Positions 24,665 to 34,207 of a stretch of 64,000 nt of DNA are shown one piece after another. The DNA comes from CAMLQK01 sp035690865 (GTDB lineage Bacteria; Patescibacteriota; Saccharimonadia; Saccharimonadales; UBA4665), in assembly GCA_035690865.1 (NCBI GenBank), contig DASSKE010000001.1, positions 1 through 64,000 of the forward strand, in the 5' to 3' direction. The first letter of the stretch is position 1. Every line of letters starts with the position of its first letter. The position numbers were made by a program, and so were the translations under genes. Below the pieces are notes generated by a model. That model ran no database searches, was not told the origin of the DNA, and was given only the letters and a program-made list of their open reading frames with translations.

Positions 24665-26446
24665 ATGGCGACTGACTTTTTTCAGTATCAAGTCAATAAA
24701 CTGTGGTACCGCTTGTACTGGCTGTTTTTGGTTTTGTGCAACATGGCGCTTTTGGGCGGCTACATTGTGGCTCAATTTTTGCCAGTTGCTACCACCTATG
24801 CCGACATGTTCCATATTGATGCGGTGGCCTTTGTCTTTGGCGGGGTAGGGCTGTTCTACCTGTTGGTTATCTATTGGGCTGTGCTCCATTATAGCTTACC
24901 GTTTGCTTCGCTTATTGGATCCATGATCCTTACGCTGGCGGTGCTGAACGGGCTGGCCAACACCGATCAAGGCCTCAGCACGTTGCCATATGTACTCGTG
25001 TGGCTTATTATGACCGGCTTTAGCGGCTTTTTTGGTTTGCCTATTCTGTTTGGAACTGTCTTTGCCAGCTTTTTATATGTGGTGTTGCACAGTAATTTTG
25101 ATCCGGCCCGCGTCAGTAAAGCATCTCTTGTTTTGTTAGCCGGGAACATTGCTGTCGCCTTGGCCAGTTATTTGTTTTGGCGGAATCGGTTTATCAGCCT
25201 CGAAGATCAGAAGCTCAGCCAACTCTCTGGCATATTGCAAAGTAAGCAGCAGCAAGCCGATGTTCTTATCCACTCCATTACCGATGGCATTATCGTTACC
25301 AACACCGAGAATAAGATCACCCTTATTAACCCCGCTGCCGCCAAAATGACAGGCTGGTCTACCGACGAGGCATTCGGTGTTGACGCTTCGCTGGTAGCTA
25401 TATTCAGTAAAGAGTCCGGCGAGGAGATTCCGCAGGATCAAAACCCGCTATCAACCGTTTTGCACAACAATAAGCCGGTCAATCAGATACTTAAATTAAA
25501 TAGCCGCGACGAGAAGCAGCATGTGGTTTCACTGGCCGCATCGCCCGTAACGCTCCCCAATTCAACCGAACCAATGGGAACCGTGGCAGTCATTCGCGAC
25601 GTCAGCCAGGAGCGAGCCGCCGAACAGCAACGCGCCGACTTTATTAGCACTGCCAGTCACGAAATGCGTACGCCGGTAGCTGCTATTGAAGGGTATCTGG
25701 CACTGGCGCTTAACCAAAAAGTCAGCACCATTGACACTCGTGCGCGCGGCTATCTCGAAAAAGCTCATACATCGGCACAACACCTTGGAAAGCTCTTTCA
25801 AGACTTGCTTACTTCTTCCAAGGCAGAAGATGGGCGGCTCAGCAACCATCCCCAGGTGGTCGAGATGGGGGCTTTTTTGCAGCAGCTAACCGACGGGCTT
25901 AAATTCAGTGCCGAAAAGAAAGGCCTTTTTGTAGAGTTCCTTGTAGGGGCCAACAATGAAGCTATCGACGCTACCAATAAGGAAAAAGTAGGCGAGCATG
26001 TGCTTAAACCGCTGTATTACGTACATGTTGATCCCGAGCGCATTCGCGAAGTTATCACCAATATCTTCGACAACGCCTGTAAATACACCGAGCAGGGAAA
26101 GATCTCTATCGGCCTAACAGGTGACGCCGGAACCGTGCAAATGTACATTAAAGATACTGGCGCGGGTATCCCAGCCGAAGATGTGCCTCATTTGTTCCAA
26201 AAGTTTTACCGCGTGGATAATTCTGCCACTCGCACCATTGGTGGTACTGGCCTTGGATTGTTTATTTGCCGCAAAATCGTTGAGCTCTATAAAGGCCGCG
26301 TGTGGGTCGAAAGCGAAGTCGGCAAGGGGAGTACCTTTTATATAAACCTGCCGCGGTTAGATACAGCGCGGGCCGAGAGCCTGCAACAAAGCGAAGCAGC
26401 TAATACGCCGCCCATTGGCCCATCTGGTACTTCGGCGAAAGCATGA
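24665..26446 (+). CDS. Membrane sensor histidine kinase with PAS domain
   Basis: 593 aa. About six membrane helices (15-175), a PAS domain (about 195-300, ITDGIIVTNTENKITLINP), a HisKA domain with His in ISTASHEMRTPVAA (about 332), and a HATPase domain with NIFDNACKY, DTGAGIPA and GGTGLGLF. An insertion (about 435-460, NNEAIDATNKEKVGEH) lies before the N box. It is followed 60 nt later by a receiver-domain protein, its likely partner. Probably a redox or membrane sensor, by PAS context only. Confidence 0.94.
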   Translation: MATDFFQYQVNKLWYRLYWLFLVLCNMALLGGYIVAQFLPVATTYADMFHIDAVAFVFGGVGLFYLLVIYWAVLHYSLPFASLIGSMILTLAVLNGLANTDQGLSTLPYVLVWLIMTGFSGFFGLPILFGTVFASFLYVVLHSNFDPARVSKASLVLLAGNIAVALASYLFWRNRFISLEDQKLSQLSGILQSKQQQADVLIHSITDGIIVTNTENKITLINPAAAKMTGWSTDEAFGVDASLVAIFSKESGEEIPQDQNPLSTVLHNNKPVNQILKLNSRDEKQHVVSLAASPVTLPNSTEPMGTVAVIRDVSQERAAEQQRADFISTASHEMRTPVAAIEGYLALALNQKVSTIDTRARGYLEKAHTSAQHLGKLFQDLLTSSKAEDGRLSNHPQVVEMGAFLQQLTDGLKFSAEKKGLFVEFLVGANNEAIDATNKEKVGEHVLKPLYYVHVDPERIREVITNIFDNACKYTEQGKISIGLTGDAGTVQMYIKDTGAGIPAEDVPHLFQKFYRVDNSATRTIGGTGLGLFICRKIVELYKGRVWVESEVGKGSTFYINLPRLDTARAESLQQSEAANTPPIGPSGTSAKA

Positions 26447-26506
26447 TACAATGCTAGTAACCATAAGCATGTAAAACGTAACTACAAAGGGACATAAGAA
26501 GTAATT

Positions 26507-28534
26507 ATGGCAAAAATTCTGTTAGTCGAAGACGACAACAACTTGCGCGAGATCTACGAGGCACGACTACAGGCCGAAGGCTTCACCATTGTAGCCGCAG
26601 AAGACGGTGAAGCAGCGCTTGTTAAAGCTAAGCAGGAGCGGCCAGACCTTATTATTGCCGACGTTATGATGCCACGCATTAGTGGATTTGAGATGCTCGA
26701 TATCTTGCGTAATACCGAGGGCCTTAAAGACACTAAAGTTATCATGCTTACCGCGCTTGGTCAGGCAGATGACAAGACACGGGCCGAGAGCCTGGGTGCA
26801 GACCGCTACCTGGTTAAGTCGCAGGTCACACTTGAAGATATCGTTAAGGCTGCCGAGGAGCTTTTAGGCGTAACACCAGATGATACAGCTCCCGCAGCGA
26901 GTCCCGAAGCACCTGGAGCTGCCGAAGCCACCGCCGTGCCGACTGCCGTGGCAGCTATGCCGCTTGCGCAACCACCAGCAAATACTCCCGTACCTACGCC
27001 AGCGCCTGCCGCACCAGAACTACAGCCCACACCCGTTGCAAGTATGCCTCTGGCACAGCCGCCAGCGCCCGCCGCGCCTCCTACACAGGTCGGTAGTCAG
27101 GCAGATGACAATACCGCCGCCGCTCCGGACCAACCCGCAACAGATAATACATCTTCAGATGTAGCCACTCCCGAAGCTGCTCCTCAAGCTTCTGTGGCCG
27201 CAGAAACAGCAGTGGCCACTGAGCCAGCGCCAGAGGTGACAGCTGCACCGAACATGCAGCCCGCTACACCAACCGAGGCCGTTACTACAGCTCAACCAGC
27301 TAAGCCTGAGACCCCAGCCGTTGAAGCTCCCGCAGCGAGCCCCGAAGCACCTGTGCCTACCACAAACTCACCAGCACCCGTTGCTGCTGAGCCGCAAGAA
27401 ACACCTGCGCAGGAAGCCGAGGCAACGCCAGAGGTAGCCGCTGCACAGGAGACAACGACTGCGCCGGAGGCACCAACATCCGAGGCAGAGACACCGGCTG
27501 GGCCAGCTGCACCTTCCGAAAGTGCCGAACCGGTAAAGCCTATCGAAGCGCCATCTGTAACGACTGAAGCTCAAGCTATGCCTGAGGCTGAAGCCGAGCC
27601 AGCTGAAGCAACGCCTGAACCAACGACTGCGCCTGAGACACAGCCTGCTGCTGCAGAGACAAAAGTGGTTGAGACACCGGCAACCGAGAAGCCTGCAGAA
27701 ACAGCCTCTACCGAAGATCTCTTAGCTAACGCCGTTAAAAACCTTACGAGCACTCTCGAAAAAGAGGAGCCAGCTCAAAAAGAGTCTGAACCAACGACTG
27801 CGCCAGCTGTTGAAGCGCCAAGCGAGACAGCGCCAGCACCCGTTGCTGCTGAGCCGCAGGAAGCACCTGCGCAGGGAGCCGAGGCAACGCCAGAGGTAGC
27901 CGCTGCACCCGAACCAACGACTGCGCCGGAGACACAGCCTGCTGTTGCAGAAGAGACAAAAGTAGTTGAGACACCGGCTGGGCCAGCTGCACAAACGGTT
28001 GAAAACGCCGTTCCAACTGCAGACGAACAAGCTCAAATGAAAGCTCAAATTGAAGAATTTATAAATCAGCAAGCGGCAGCAACACCAGCTACCACTCCGG
28101 CCCAGGCTACACCCGAAGCTGAAGCCAAACCAGCTGAAGCAACGCCTGAACCAACGACTGCGCCAGCTGTTGAAGCGCCAAGCGAGGCAACGCCAGCACC
28201 AGTTGCTGCTGAGCCGCAAGAAACACCTGCGCAGGAAGCCGAGGCAACGCCAGAGGTAGCCAATGATGAAGATTCAGATGATGTTTCTATCGCTCACAAA
28301 AAGATTATTCAACCTGTTAAACCAATTGCCACCCAGCCCGATCTTTCTGAACTATTAGCTAAAGAAGGTATCGATTCTCTCGACGAGAGCCATCCGTATG
28401 GACAGCCAGTTGCACCAGGTACGGCTATGCAGCCCCATCAGCCCGGACATGTTATATCTCCCCAAGGGTCAGCAACCGAACAGCCAACTCAGAGCGACAT
28501 CGATACAACCGACCCCAACAGCATTGCACTCTAA
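26507..28534 (+). CDS. Receiver-domain protein with long Pro/Ala/Glu repeat tail
   Basis: 675 aa. Residues 1-118 form an intact receiver: acidic pair EDD (8-10), phospho-accepting Asp in IIADVMMP, Thr in VIMLTALG, Lys in YLVKSQV. The rest is a low-complexity tail of Ala, Pro, Glu and Thr with repeated modules such as APVAAEPQETPAQEAE (three near copies at 27371, 27833, 28193). The tail ends with a less biased segment (about 590-675) that includes PVKPIATQPDLSELL. No DNA-binding domain. It looks like a disordered linker joining a receiver to a short C-terminal segment. It is 60 nt after the sensor kinase. Confidence 0.9.
   Translation: MAKILLVEDDNNLREIYEARLQAEGFTIVAAEDGEAALVKAKQERPDLIIADVMMPRISGFEMLDILRNTEGLKDTKVIMLTALGQADDKTRAESLGADRYLVKSQVTLEDIVKAAEELLGVTPDDTAPAASPEAPGAAEATAVPTAVAAMPLAQPPANTPVPTPAPAAPELQPTPVASMPLAQPPAPAAPPTQVGSQADDNTAAAPDQPATDNTSSDVATPEAAPQASVAAETAVATEPAPEVTAAPNMQPATPTEAVTTAQPAKPETPAVEAPAASPEAPVPTTNSPAPVAAEPQETPAQEAEATPEVAAAQETTTAPEAPTSEAETPAGPAAPSESAEPVKPIEAPSVTTEAQAMPEAEAEPAEATPEPTTAPETQPAAAETKVVETPATEKPAETASTEDLLANAVKNLTSTLEKEEPAQKESEPTTAPAVEAPSETAPAPVAAEPQEAPAQGAEATPEVAAAPEPTTAPETQPAVAEETKVVETPAGPAAQTVENAVPTADEQAQMKAQIEEFINQQAAATPATTPAQATPEAEAKPAEATPEPTTAPAVEAPSEATPAPVAAEPQETPAQEAEATPEVANDEDSDDVSIAHKKIIQPVKPIATQPDLSELLAKEGIDSLDESHPYGQPVAPGTAMQPHQPGHVISPQGSATEQPTQSDIDTTDPNSIAL
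27371..28262 (+). repeat. In-frame direct repeats in the receiver-tail gene
   Basis: A ~70-nt unit occurs at 27371, 27833 and 28193 with only a few differences, and a 36-nt unit at 27791-27826 is repeated at 28151-28186. Such repeats let the tail length change by recombination. Confidence 0.85.
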
Positions 28535-28548
28535 AGCATACTATGCGT

Positions 28549-28554
28549 TATACT
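28549..28554 (+). promoter_or_regulatory. -10 element of the pseudouridine synthase gene
   Basis: TATACT ends 10 nt before the ATG at 28565. Only GAAAGG lies between, so the leader is at most a few nt. Confidence 0.5.
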
Positions 28555-28564
28555 GAAAGGCATT

Positions 28565-29233
28565 ATGTCTGTTCGCCTCAATAAACATCTTGCGCTCCTA
28601 AGCGGCCTTTCGCGTCGTGCGGCAGATAGCGCCATAGCTGACGGACGCGTGGCCGTTAACGGCGTGCAGGCAAACGTGGGGCAGGTTATCAGCGGCACCG
28701 AAACAATTACGCTTGACGGCCAGCTGCTGCGTGCACAAACCCTTCAGACGATTCTTCTTAATAAACCAGCTGGCTACGTGGTGAGCCGTAACGGGCAGGG
28801 GAGTAGAACCGTTTACGACCTGCTTCCAAAAGAACTACACAACCTTAAGCCCGTCGGTCGGCTCGATAAAGATTCGTCAGGCCTTTTATTACTGACAAAC
28901 GACGGAGATCTGGCTGCGCAGCTTACGCACCCCAAATACCAAAAGATCAAGCGCTACCACGTAACGCTTGATCATGCTTTAGCGCCGCTGCACCGGCAAA
29001 TGATTCAAGAATACGGCGTTCAATTGCCAGATGGGCCCAGCCGCTTCACCCTAGAACGGCTCCAGGAGGGCCAGGAAACCGCTTGGCTCGTTACGATGCA
29101 CGAAGGACGCAATCGGCAGATTCGTCGCACCTTTAGCGCCCTAGGCTATGAGGTAGTGCGTTTGTGTCGCGTCCAGTTTGGCAACTATACGCTGCCTAGC
29201 AACCTAAGAGTAGGTGCTTATACCCCAGTATAG
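28565..29233 (+). CDS. RluB/RsuA-type pseudouridine synthase
   Basis: 222 aa. An S4 RNA-binding domain (1-60, RLNKHLALLSGLSRRAADSAI) precedes a catalytic domain with GRLDKDSSGLLLLTNDG, where the Asp is the nucleophile. GRNRQIRRTFSALGYEVVRL is the RsuA/RluB C-terminal mark. It probably modifies 23S rRNA; whether it is RluB, RluE or RluF type cannot be told. Confidence 0.92.
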   Translation: MSVRLNKHLALLSGLSRRAADSAIADGRVAVNGVQANVGQVISGTETITLDGQLLRAQTLQTILLNKPAGYVVSRNGQGSRTVYDLLPKELHNLKPVGRLDKDSSGLLLLTNDGDLAAQLTHPKYQKIKRYHVTLDHALAPLHRQMIQEYGVQLPDGPSRFTLERLQEGQETAWLVTMHEGRNRQIRRTFSALGYEVVRLCRVQFGNYTLPSNLRVGAYTPV

Positions 29234-29236
29234 AGC

Positions 29237-30064
29237 TTATATTTCTACGCCAGGCACAAAGCGCAATATGTGGCTTAAATTGCGATATTGCTCAGACGCA
29301 TACCCTTCGGAAGTTGGCACGATATTAATCGTACGGTTCAGATAATTCTCAACATCGTACAGCTGGGCAGGACGGTCTTCGCCACGGCCACGGGCATGTA
29401 GCATACCTTCCACTTCAGAAACAAGCCGAGTCGGCGTCCAAAGCAGGGGACTATTTGGCTCAGGGCGACCAGGGCGGCCCACCGTTGCATCAATAGATTC
29501 AGCGTGCTTTGCTTTTGTTACGTGATCATTGCTGTCGTGTTGCGGTTCAACAAAATCGGTATGTGCAGCAACGATAATATCAGCGGCGCCTTGGAGAATA
29601 TGTTTACCTACGGCCTTACTGAGGGTGTCTTCATGGTACTCCTTACGACGCAATAAGCCACGGGGCGTACCCTCTACACCAAGCAGTCGTGTAGCTTTAA
29701 CGCGCTTTTCGTCACCCAGTACTCGACGCAGGTTCCACAGCTGACTGCTGGGCAATGCCTCTGCAGCGTGAGCCTCTACCGCAATAGTCGTACGGGGGGC
29801 AAGCCCCGTTTCTTTATCAAGTTCACCGGGGATATTCCAGCTTGCCGTAACACTTGTGACATCTACAGGTGCTGCCTGCCGGTCTTGAAAAGTAACTGCT
29901 GGAGTGCGCCCTACAAGCGCCTCACTCAACGTAGTAAATACCGCTTCTTGCGCGTTAATGGTATCGGCGGCGTGCTTTTTGCGCATTACGTCCTGCAAAA
30001 GTTCAACTTGCTCTTCGAATGGGAGATCGCCCTTGGTTTGCGTGATAGATTCGTGGTATGCCAT
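29237..30064 (-). CDS. Orphan cytoplasmic protein
   Basis: 275 aa, no membrane segment and no cysteines. No family recognised. It lies between the pseudouridine synthase (convergent, 3 nt apart) and der (divergent). Like other orphans in this window it is a single gene with a ribosome-site-poor start. Confidence 0.65.
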   Translation of the reverse strand: MAYHESITQTKGDLPFEEQVELLQDVMRKKHAADTINAQEAVFTTLSEALVGRTPAVTFQDRQAAPVDVTSVTASWNIPGELDKETGLAPRTTIAVEAHAAEALPSSQLWNLRRVLGDEKRVKATRLLGVEGTPRGLLRRKEYHEDTLSKAVGKHILQGAADIIVAAHTDFVEPQHDSNDHVTKAKHAESIDATVGRPGRPEPNSPLLWTPTRLVSEVEGMLHARGRGEDRPAQLYDVENYLNRTINIVPTSEGYASEQYRNLSHILRFVPGVEI

Positions 30065-30141
30065 AACGCTTTAGGCTACCGTGTGTTGCCCGGACTGTCA
30101 ACGGTAATAAGAACAATATAGGTTCTGGGGTACATATCTGG

Positions 30142-30147
30142 TATAAT
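30142..30147 (+). promoter_or_regulatory. -10 element of der (leaderless)
   Basis: TATAAT ends 8 nt before the der ATG (30156). A GGTTCT/AGAACC inverted repeat flanks it, and AATAAGAAC is present twice; either may be an operator. Confidence 0.65.
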
Positions 30148-30155
30148 AAGAACCA

Positions 30156-31520
30156 ATGTCTGTCAAAAAAGTACCTATTATTGCCATTGTTGGCCGTGCA
30201 AACGTTGGTAAGTCCAGCCTTTTTAATGCTATCTTGAAGCGCCGCGAAGCTATTGTCGCCCGCGAAGCTGGCACCACCCGCGATAGTGTCATGGCCAAAG
30301 CCAACTGGGAGGGTCAGACCTTTTGGATGGTAGACACCGCCGGTATGAAGGACGCTGAGGATGAGTTTGAGTTCACCATTCAAGAACAAATCCTGCAAGC
30401 CGCCGATAGCGCTGATGTTATCTGGGTTGTGGTTGAAGCCAATGTTCCAATTACCGAAGAAGACCGCCGCGTTGCTAAAATGGCGCTCAAGAGCCGCAAG
30501 CCAGTCTTTTTAGTCGTTAACAAAGTTGACAAAGCACGTAAGGCCGATTTGAGCGGTTTTGACCGTCTGGGCATCAAGCCAATCGTTCACACCAGCACCA
30601 CGCACAGTCAAGGCATTAGCGAGCTGCTTGACACTACTGTGGCAGCGATTCCGGCAGTTGTTTCTAGCGACGACCCCAACCGTTTGCGCATTGCCTTACT
30701 CGGCCGCCCAAACGTAGGCAAATCGCAGCTTTTTAACACGCTCTCTAAAAAACAGCAGGCTATCGTAGCCGATCGCGCTGGCACCACCCGCGACATCAAT
30801 CGCACTATCGTCCGTTTTCAAGGACAAGAAGTTGAGCTTATGGACACCGCTGGCATCCGCCGGGCAGGAAAGATCGAACATGGCATCGAACGTTTTAGCG
30901 TTATCCGCTCACTGGCAGCTATCGAACAGGCCGATATCTGCTTATTGCTTATGGACACCAACGAGCTTAACGTACAGCTCGACCAAAAAATTGCCGGCAT
31001 GATTAAAGAGGCAGGCAAGGGCCTTATTTTAGTGGTTAGCAAATGGGACGCCGCCGAAGAGAAAGACGCTTTTACCCGCGATCAAATTGCCGCACGTCTC
31101 GCACACACCTACGACTTTGTGCCATGGGCGCCGCTTATCTTTACCAGCTCAATTACCGGCCAAAATGTTACCAAAATTTTTGAGCTTGCCACCGAAATCG
31201 CCGAAAAGCGCAAAAAGCGCATGCCAACTGCCGAACTGAACCGCTGGCTGCGCGAAGTTGTTGACCAACACCCACCAGCCGGCCTCAAGAACCGCAACCC
31301 TAAGCTCAATTACATGATTCAAGAAGACGACAATCCTATTCCAGCCTTTAAGGTCTTCGGTTCGCATACCAAATTCCTGCACTGGAGCTACAAACGCTAC
31401 ATGGAGCGTAAGCTTCGCGAGCGCTACGCCTACGAGGGCACACCGGTACAACTGTGGTTTATCGAGAAGCACGAAACCCACAGGCACGGCAACAGCCCAA
31501 CCAAAGAAGCGCGCAAATAG
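30156..31520 (+). CDS. der: Double-domain GTPase Der
   Basis: 454 aa ribosome-assembly GTPase for the 50S subunit. Two G domains: the first with GRANVGKSSLFN (P-loop), DTAGMKD and NKVD; the second with GRPNVGKSQLFN, DTAGIRR and SKWD. A KH-like C-terminal domain (about 360-454) follows. Usual length, no anomalies. Pth follows 33 nt later with its own promoter. Confidence 0.97.
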   Translation: MSVKKVPIIAIVGRANVGKSSLFNAILKRREAIVAREAGTTRDSVMAKANWEGQTFWMVDTAGMKDAEDEFEFTIQEQILQAADSADVIWVVVEANVPITEEDRRVAKMALKSRKPVFLVVNKVDKARKADLSGFDRLGIKPIVHTSTTHSQGISELLDTTVAAIPAVVSSDDPNRLRIALLGRPNVGKSQLFNTLSKKQQAIVADRAGTTRDINRTIVRFQGQEVELMDTAGIRRAGKIEHGIERFSVIRSLAAIEQADICLLLMDTNELNVQLDQKIAGMIKEAGKGLILVVSKWDAAEEKDAFTRDQIAARLAHTYDFVPWAPLIFTSSITGQNVTKIFELATEIAEKRKKRMPTAELNRWLREVVDQHPPAGLKNRNPKLNYMIQEDDNPIPAFKVFGSHTKFLHWSYKRYMERKLRERYAYEGTPVQLWFIEKHETHRHGNSPTKEARK

Positions 31521-31540
31521 TCCTCCTTCGGTAAAAGTGC

Positions 31541-31546
31541 TATACT
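31541..31546 (+). promoter_or_regulatory. -10 element of pth (leaderless)
   Basis: TATACT ends 7 nt before the pth ATG, inside the 33-nt gap after der. Confidence 0.6.
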
Positions 31547-31553
31547 GCCAGAT

Positions 31554-32192
31554 ATGGCATTATTCTACCGGCAACCCAAAGCAAGCGACAACATTCAATT
31601 TTATACCCTCGGGCAAAACAAAACGGTGCTTATTGTAGGCCTCGGCAACATGGGCAAGCAATATAGCGGCACACGTCACAACATCGGTTTTGAAGTGCTT
31701 GATGCCTTTGCCAAAGCCAATGATTTTCCGGATTGGATAGAAAAGAAGGACTTAAAAAGTCACTTTACGTCAGCCGTCTTAGGCGACACCAAAACAATCC
31801 TTATTAAGCCCACTACCTTTATGAACCTCAGCGGTGAAGCAGTTCAGGCTACCGCCAGCTTTTATAAGATTGCTCCTGAGAATATTGTGGTCGTCCACGA
31901 CGAGCTCGACATCCCTTTTGGGCAAATCCGCACCCGTGTTGGTGGCAGCGCCGCCGGTCATAACGGCATTAAGTCGGTTATGCAGCACATGGGGGAGACT
32001 TTTGGCCGCGTACGCATTGGCGTTGGCCCTAAAGATCCGCCGCAAATTGATAGCGCCGATTTTGTATTAGCCCGCTTTAGCAAAGAACAAGAGGCGCAGA
32101 TGCCGCAGCTCCTTAAAGAAGCATCGGCAATTTTAAGCGAACGTGCCTACGGCGACCAACTACTGGCCGAGACCCGCAGCTTCTTGCTCTAA
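31554..32192 (+). CDS. pth: Peptidyl-tRNA hydrolase
   Basis: 212 aa. Releases peptides from stalled peptidyl-tRNA. It has a short N-terminal extension of about 20 residues. VGLGNMGKQYSGTRHNIG carries the conserved Asn and catalytic His; VVHDELDIPFG carries the conserved Asp, and GGSAAGHNGIKSV follows. Its 3' end overlaps the 3' end of the minus-strand gene at 32160 by 33 nt. Confidence 0.95.
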   Translation: MALFYRQPKASDNIQFYTLGQNKTVLIVGLGNMGKQYSGTRHNIGFEVLDAFAKANDFPDWIEKKDLKSHFTSAVLGDTKTILIKPTTFMNLSGEAVQATASFYKIAPENIVVVHDELDIPFGQIRTRVGGSAAGHNGIKSVMQHMGETFGRVRIGVGPKDPPQIDSADFVLARFSKEQEAQMPQLLKEASAILSERAYGDQLLAETRSFLL

Positions 32193-32783
32193 AATAGTGC
32201 GGGCAGTGGCAGTATACGCGCCGGTGTATAACCGGGCGCTCACCGTGGAGAAAGACAGCTCGTCGGGTATAATCAGCGCCAGACATGCCGTTTTACCAGC
32301 GTACTTACCTCGCACATAGGCATCGGCCGAGACCCGAAAATACGCCGCTTCTTCCATGTGATGTGACTTAATCCAGCGTTGCCGTGCCTTGCTCAGTGCG
32401 CTCCTGGTTATCATCTCTGGCGCTTCTTGTGGGGCAATAGCCTCTAGTGCAGCGTTTGCGAACACCTCTGTTGGTACTTTTCTCTCAAACAGTCTTTCAG
32501 CAAAGCCACGAAAGGTACGAAAGCTAAAAGGCAAGTACGTTGGAGCCGCCTCGCTGCCGGTTGCTTCGAGCGTTGAGGCTTTACAAATAAATTCACCCGC
32601 CAGGTACATGGCATCCTCAAAAAGGCGGTCTACCTGCGTAGTAATCATGCTATTTGGGCGCTGGCGATGATATCGCATTTCTTCGTCCATAAGAGGAATC
32701 GGCTCGCCACTTAGTTCATGCGGTACCGCTATATTAGCCCGGGCTGCTAAGCTTTCGTAGAATTGTCCACCTTGTATGCTCAT
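32160..32783 (-). CDS. Orphan protein, third gene of an overlapping set
   Basis: 207 aa, soluble. No family recognised. Its start overlaps the stop of the previous gene (32780) by 4 nt, so it is translated with it. Its last 11 codons run under the end of pth. Aromatic and Arg-rich segment FSFRTFRGFAERLFERK at about 92-108. No membrane segment. Confidence 0.7.
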   Translation of the reverse strand: MSIQGGQFYESLAARANIAVPHELSGEPIPLMDEEMRYHRQRPNSMITTQVDRLFEDAMYLAGEFICKASTLEATGSEAAPTYLPFSFRTFRGFAERLFERKVPTEVFANAALEAIAPQEAPEMITRSALSKARQRWIKSHHMEEAAYFRVSADAYVRGKYAGKTACLALIIPDELSFSTVSARLYTGAYTATARTILEQEAAGLGQ

Positions 32784-34207
32784 AGTTCTCCTTCTTTAAT
32801 CATTGCAAATACCATGTCAAGTTCTTCGATCTCCTGAGCTGTACAAACCGTCTTTTCGGCACCAGTACGGACTTTTGGCCATAAAGAACAGAGCACATCA
32901 AGCCGCTGACGTACACTATTGAAGCGGGCAGGTGCTATGACTCCCACCGAAGCCTCCGCCTGCGCTGTCTTGTAAGATGCCTCGAGCGAGGCCTCCTCGG
33001 CACGATCGCGCATAACCTGATACAGAGTAGCATCGGGATCATCGGGGCTTTGACGCAAAAGCGCAACCACCCGCGAGAGAGTAGCGGCAATATCCGTTGC
33101 CTGCTGTCGGTCGAGTGGCTCAAATCCGGGCAGTTTTTCTTTAGAATGGCCCGTAAGCAGGCTACAAAAGGCCCAATACGGGGAATTACGTAACTCTTTG
33201 TTACTTGCAAAGGCATACGGCTGCTGAAGCTCAGTATAGGCCTGCAACGTGTTTTGAGCGTACGCACCCCGAAGGTCATTGCGGGCTTCTATACTCACCG
33301 AAGAACGTGTTGCCTGACAAGCAATTACCTCTGATGCTATCGTTTCAAAATATTCCGCCCCTTCAATGCTTTGGGCCAGCTGCGGAGGAAGCTCTCTCGT
33401 ATCGGTACGGGGGAGGTAACCAAGTAACTTTGCGCCGTCCATAATGCGCGCCGCCAAATTGCCCAGTCGTTTACCAATTGCTTTAGATGAGTTGCCTTCT
33501 GTAGCACGACAAATATCGTCGAGTTCAATAATCATCGCTTTGCTATCGAGGCGCTTCTCTCCTAAGGGGATCTTTCTTGCGTACTGCAAATACTCCCCAA
33601 TAAAAGAGATGAGCGCGAACGCCCCGGCGTTTAGAACCAGCTCGTTGCCCAGCCGCAAAGCAGAAAGCTGCACCTCGGCTTGGCCATAGTCTTTGAGTAC
33701 AGCGTGCCGTTGCTTGGCTGACATTCCTTCGGGGTTTACTCCTACGCCTAAAGGAACAGTGCTGCGCAACGCGCTAATCAGCAGCTCATTGTGGGCATCC
33801 GGATGGGAAATACCCGGCTCGGTGGCAGCCAGAATGCTGGCGCCCAGCACTCCCCAAACTTTCATATTCTCGTCAATGCGCATCGTGTCTGCGCCTAGCG
33901 GCGGCCGAGTAATATCTTGCGAGGCCGCCTCGAGCCATTCATCTATAGTCTGTTTTCGGTCCGCCGGATGCAAACCAGTAACCTTATTAAGCTCAACCAA
34001 GCCGCTGCAAGTGCTCAACTGAAGGTAGGCAACTGCTTTACCAAGGGCGTGCGCAGGAGTTACTCCGCCTATTTCGGCCGCAAATGCCACTGCAGGCCGT
34101 AACACCTCAGACGCATGCAGCAAATGCAAATCCCGGCCAGGGAGGTATGCTTCCGGGCCACACAAGACTTCACGAGTGAACGGGGTATGGTTAAAATCCG
34201 CCGTCAT
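32780..34207 (-). CDS. Orphan protein, paralogous C-terminus with the next gene
   Basis: 475 aa, mostly helical, soluble. Its C-terminal part (about 345-475) is related to that of the protein at 34207: LRNSPYWAFCSLLTGH here, LRKTPYWQFMQAITGH there, then a Pro-Leu segment and VALLRQ/VLRKH. The N-terminal parts do not clearly align. Its start overlaps the previous stop by 1 nt. No family recognised. Confidence 0.75.
   Translation of the reverse strand: MTADFNHTPFTREVLCGPEAYLPGRDLHLLHASEVLRPAVAFAAEIGGVTPAHALGKAVAYLQLSTCSGLVELNKVTGLHPADRKQTIDEWLEAASQDITRPPLGADTMRIDENMKVWGVLGASILAATEPGISHPDAHNELLISALRSTVPLGVGVNPEGMSAKQRHAVLKDYGQAEVQLSALRLGNELVLNAGAFALISFIGEYLQYARKIPLGEKRLDSKAMIIELDDICRATEGNSSKAIGKRLGNLAARIMDGAKLLGYLPRTDTRELPPQLAQSIEGAEYFETIASEVIACQATRSSVSIEARNDLRGAYAQNTLQAYTELQQPYAFASNKELRNSPYWAFCSLLTGHSKEKLPGFEPLDRQQATDIAATLSRVVALLRQSPDDPDATLYQVMRDRAEEASLEASYKTAQAEASVGVIAPARFNSVRQRLDVLCSLWPKVRTGAEKTVCTAQEIEELDMVFAMIKEGEL

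Noticed and set aside
27722..28219. 165-codon ORF opposite the Pro/Ala/Glu repeat tail
   Set aside because: A Trp/Arg/Leu/Cys/Phe/Ser-rich translation of the complementary repeat; a by-product of the repeats.
26890..28260. CRISPR-like array in the repeat region
   Set aside because: The repeats are in-frame, unequal in spacing and coding for Pro/Ala/Glu modules. No palindromic repeat or cas gene is present.
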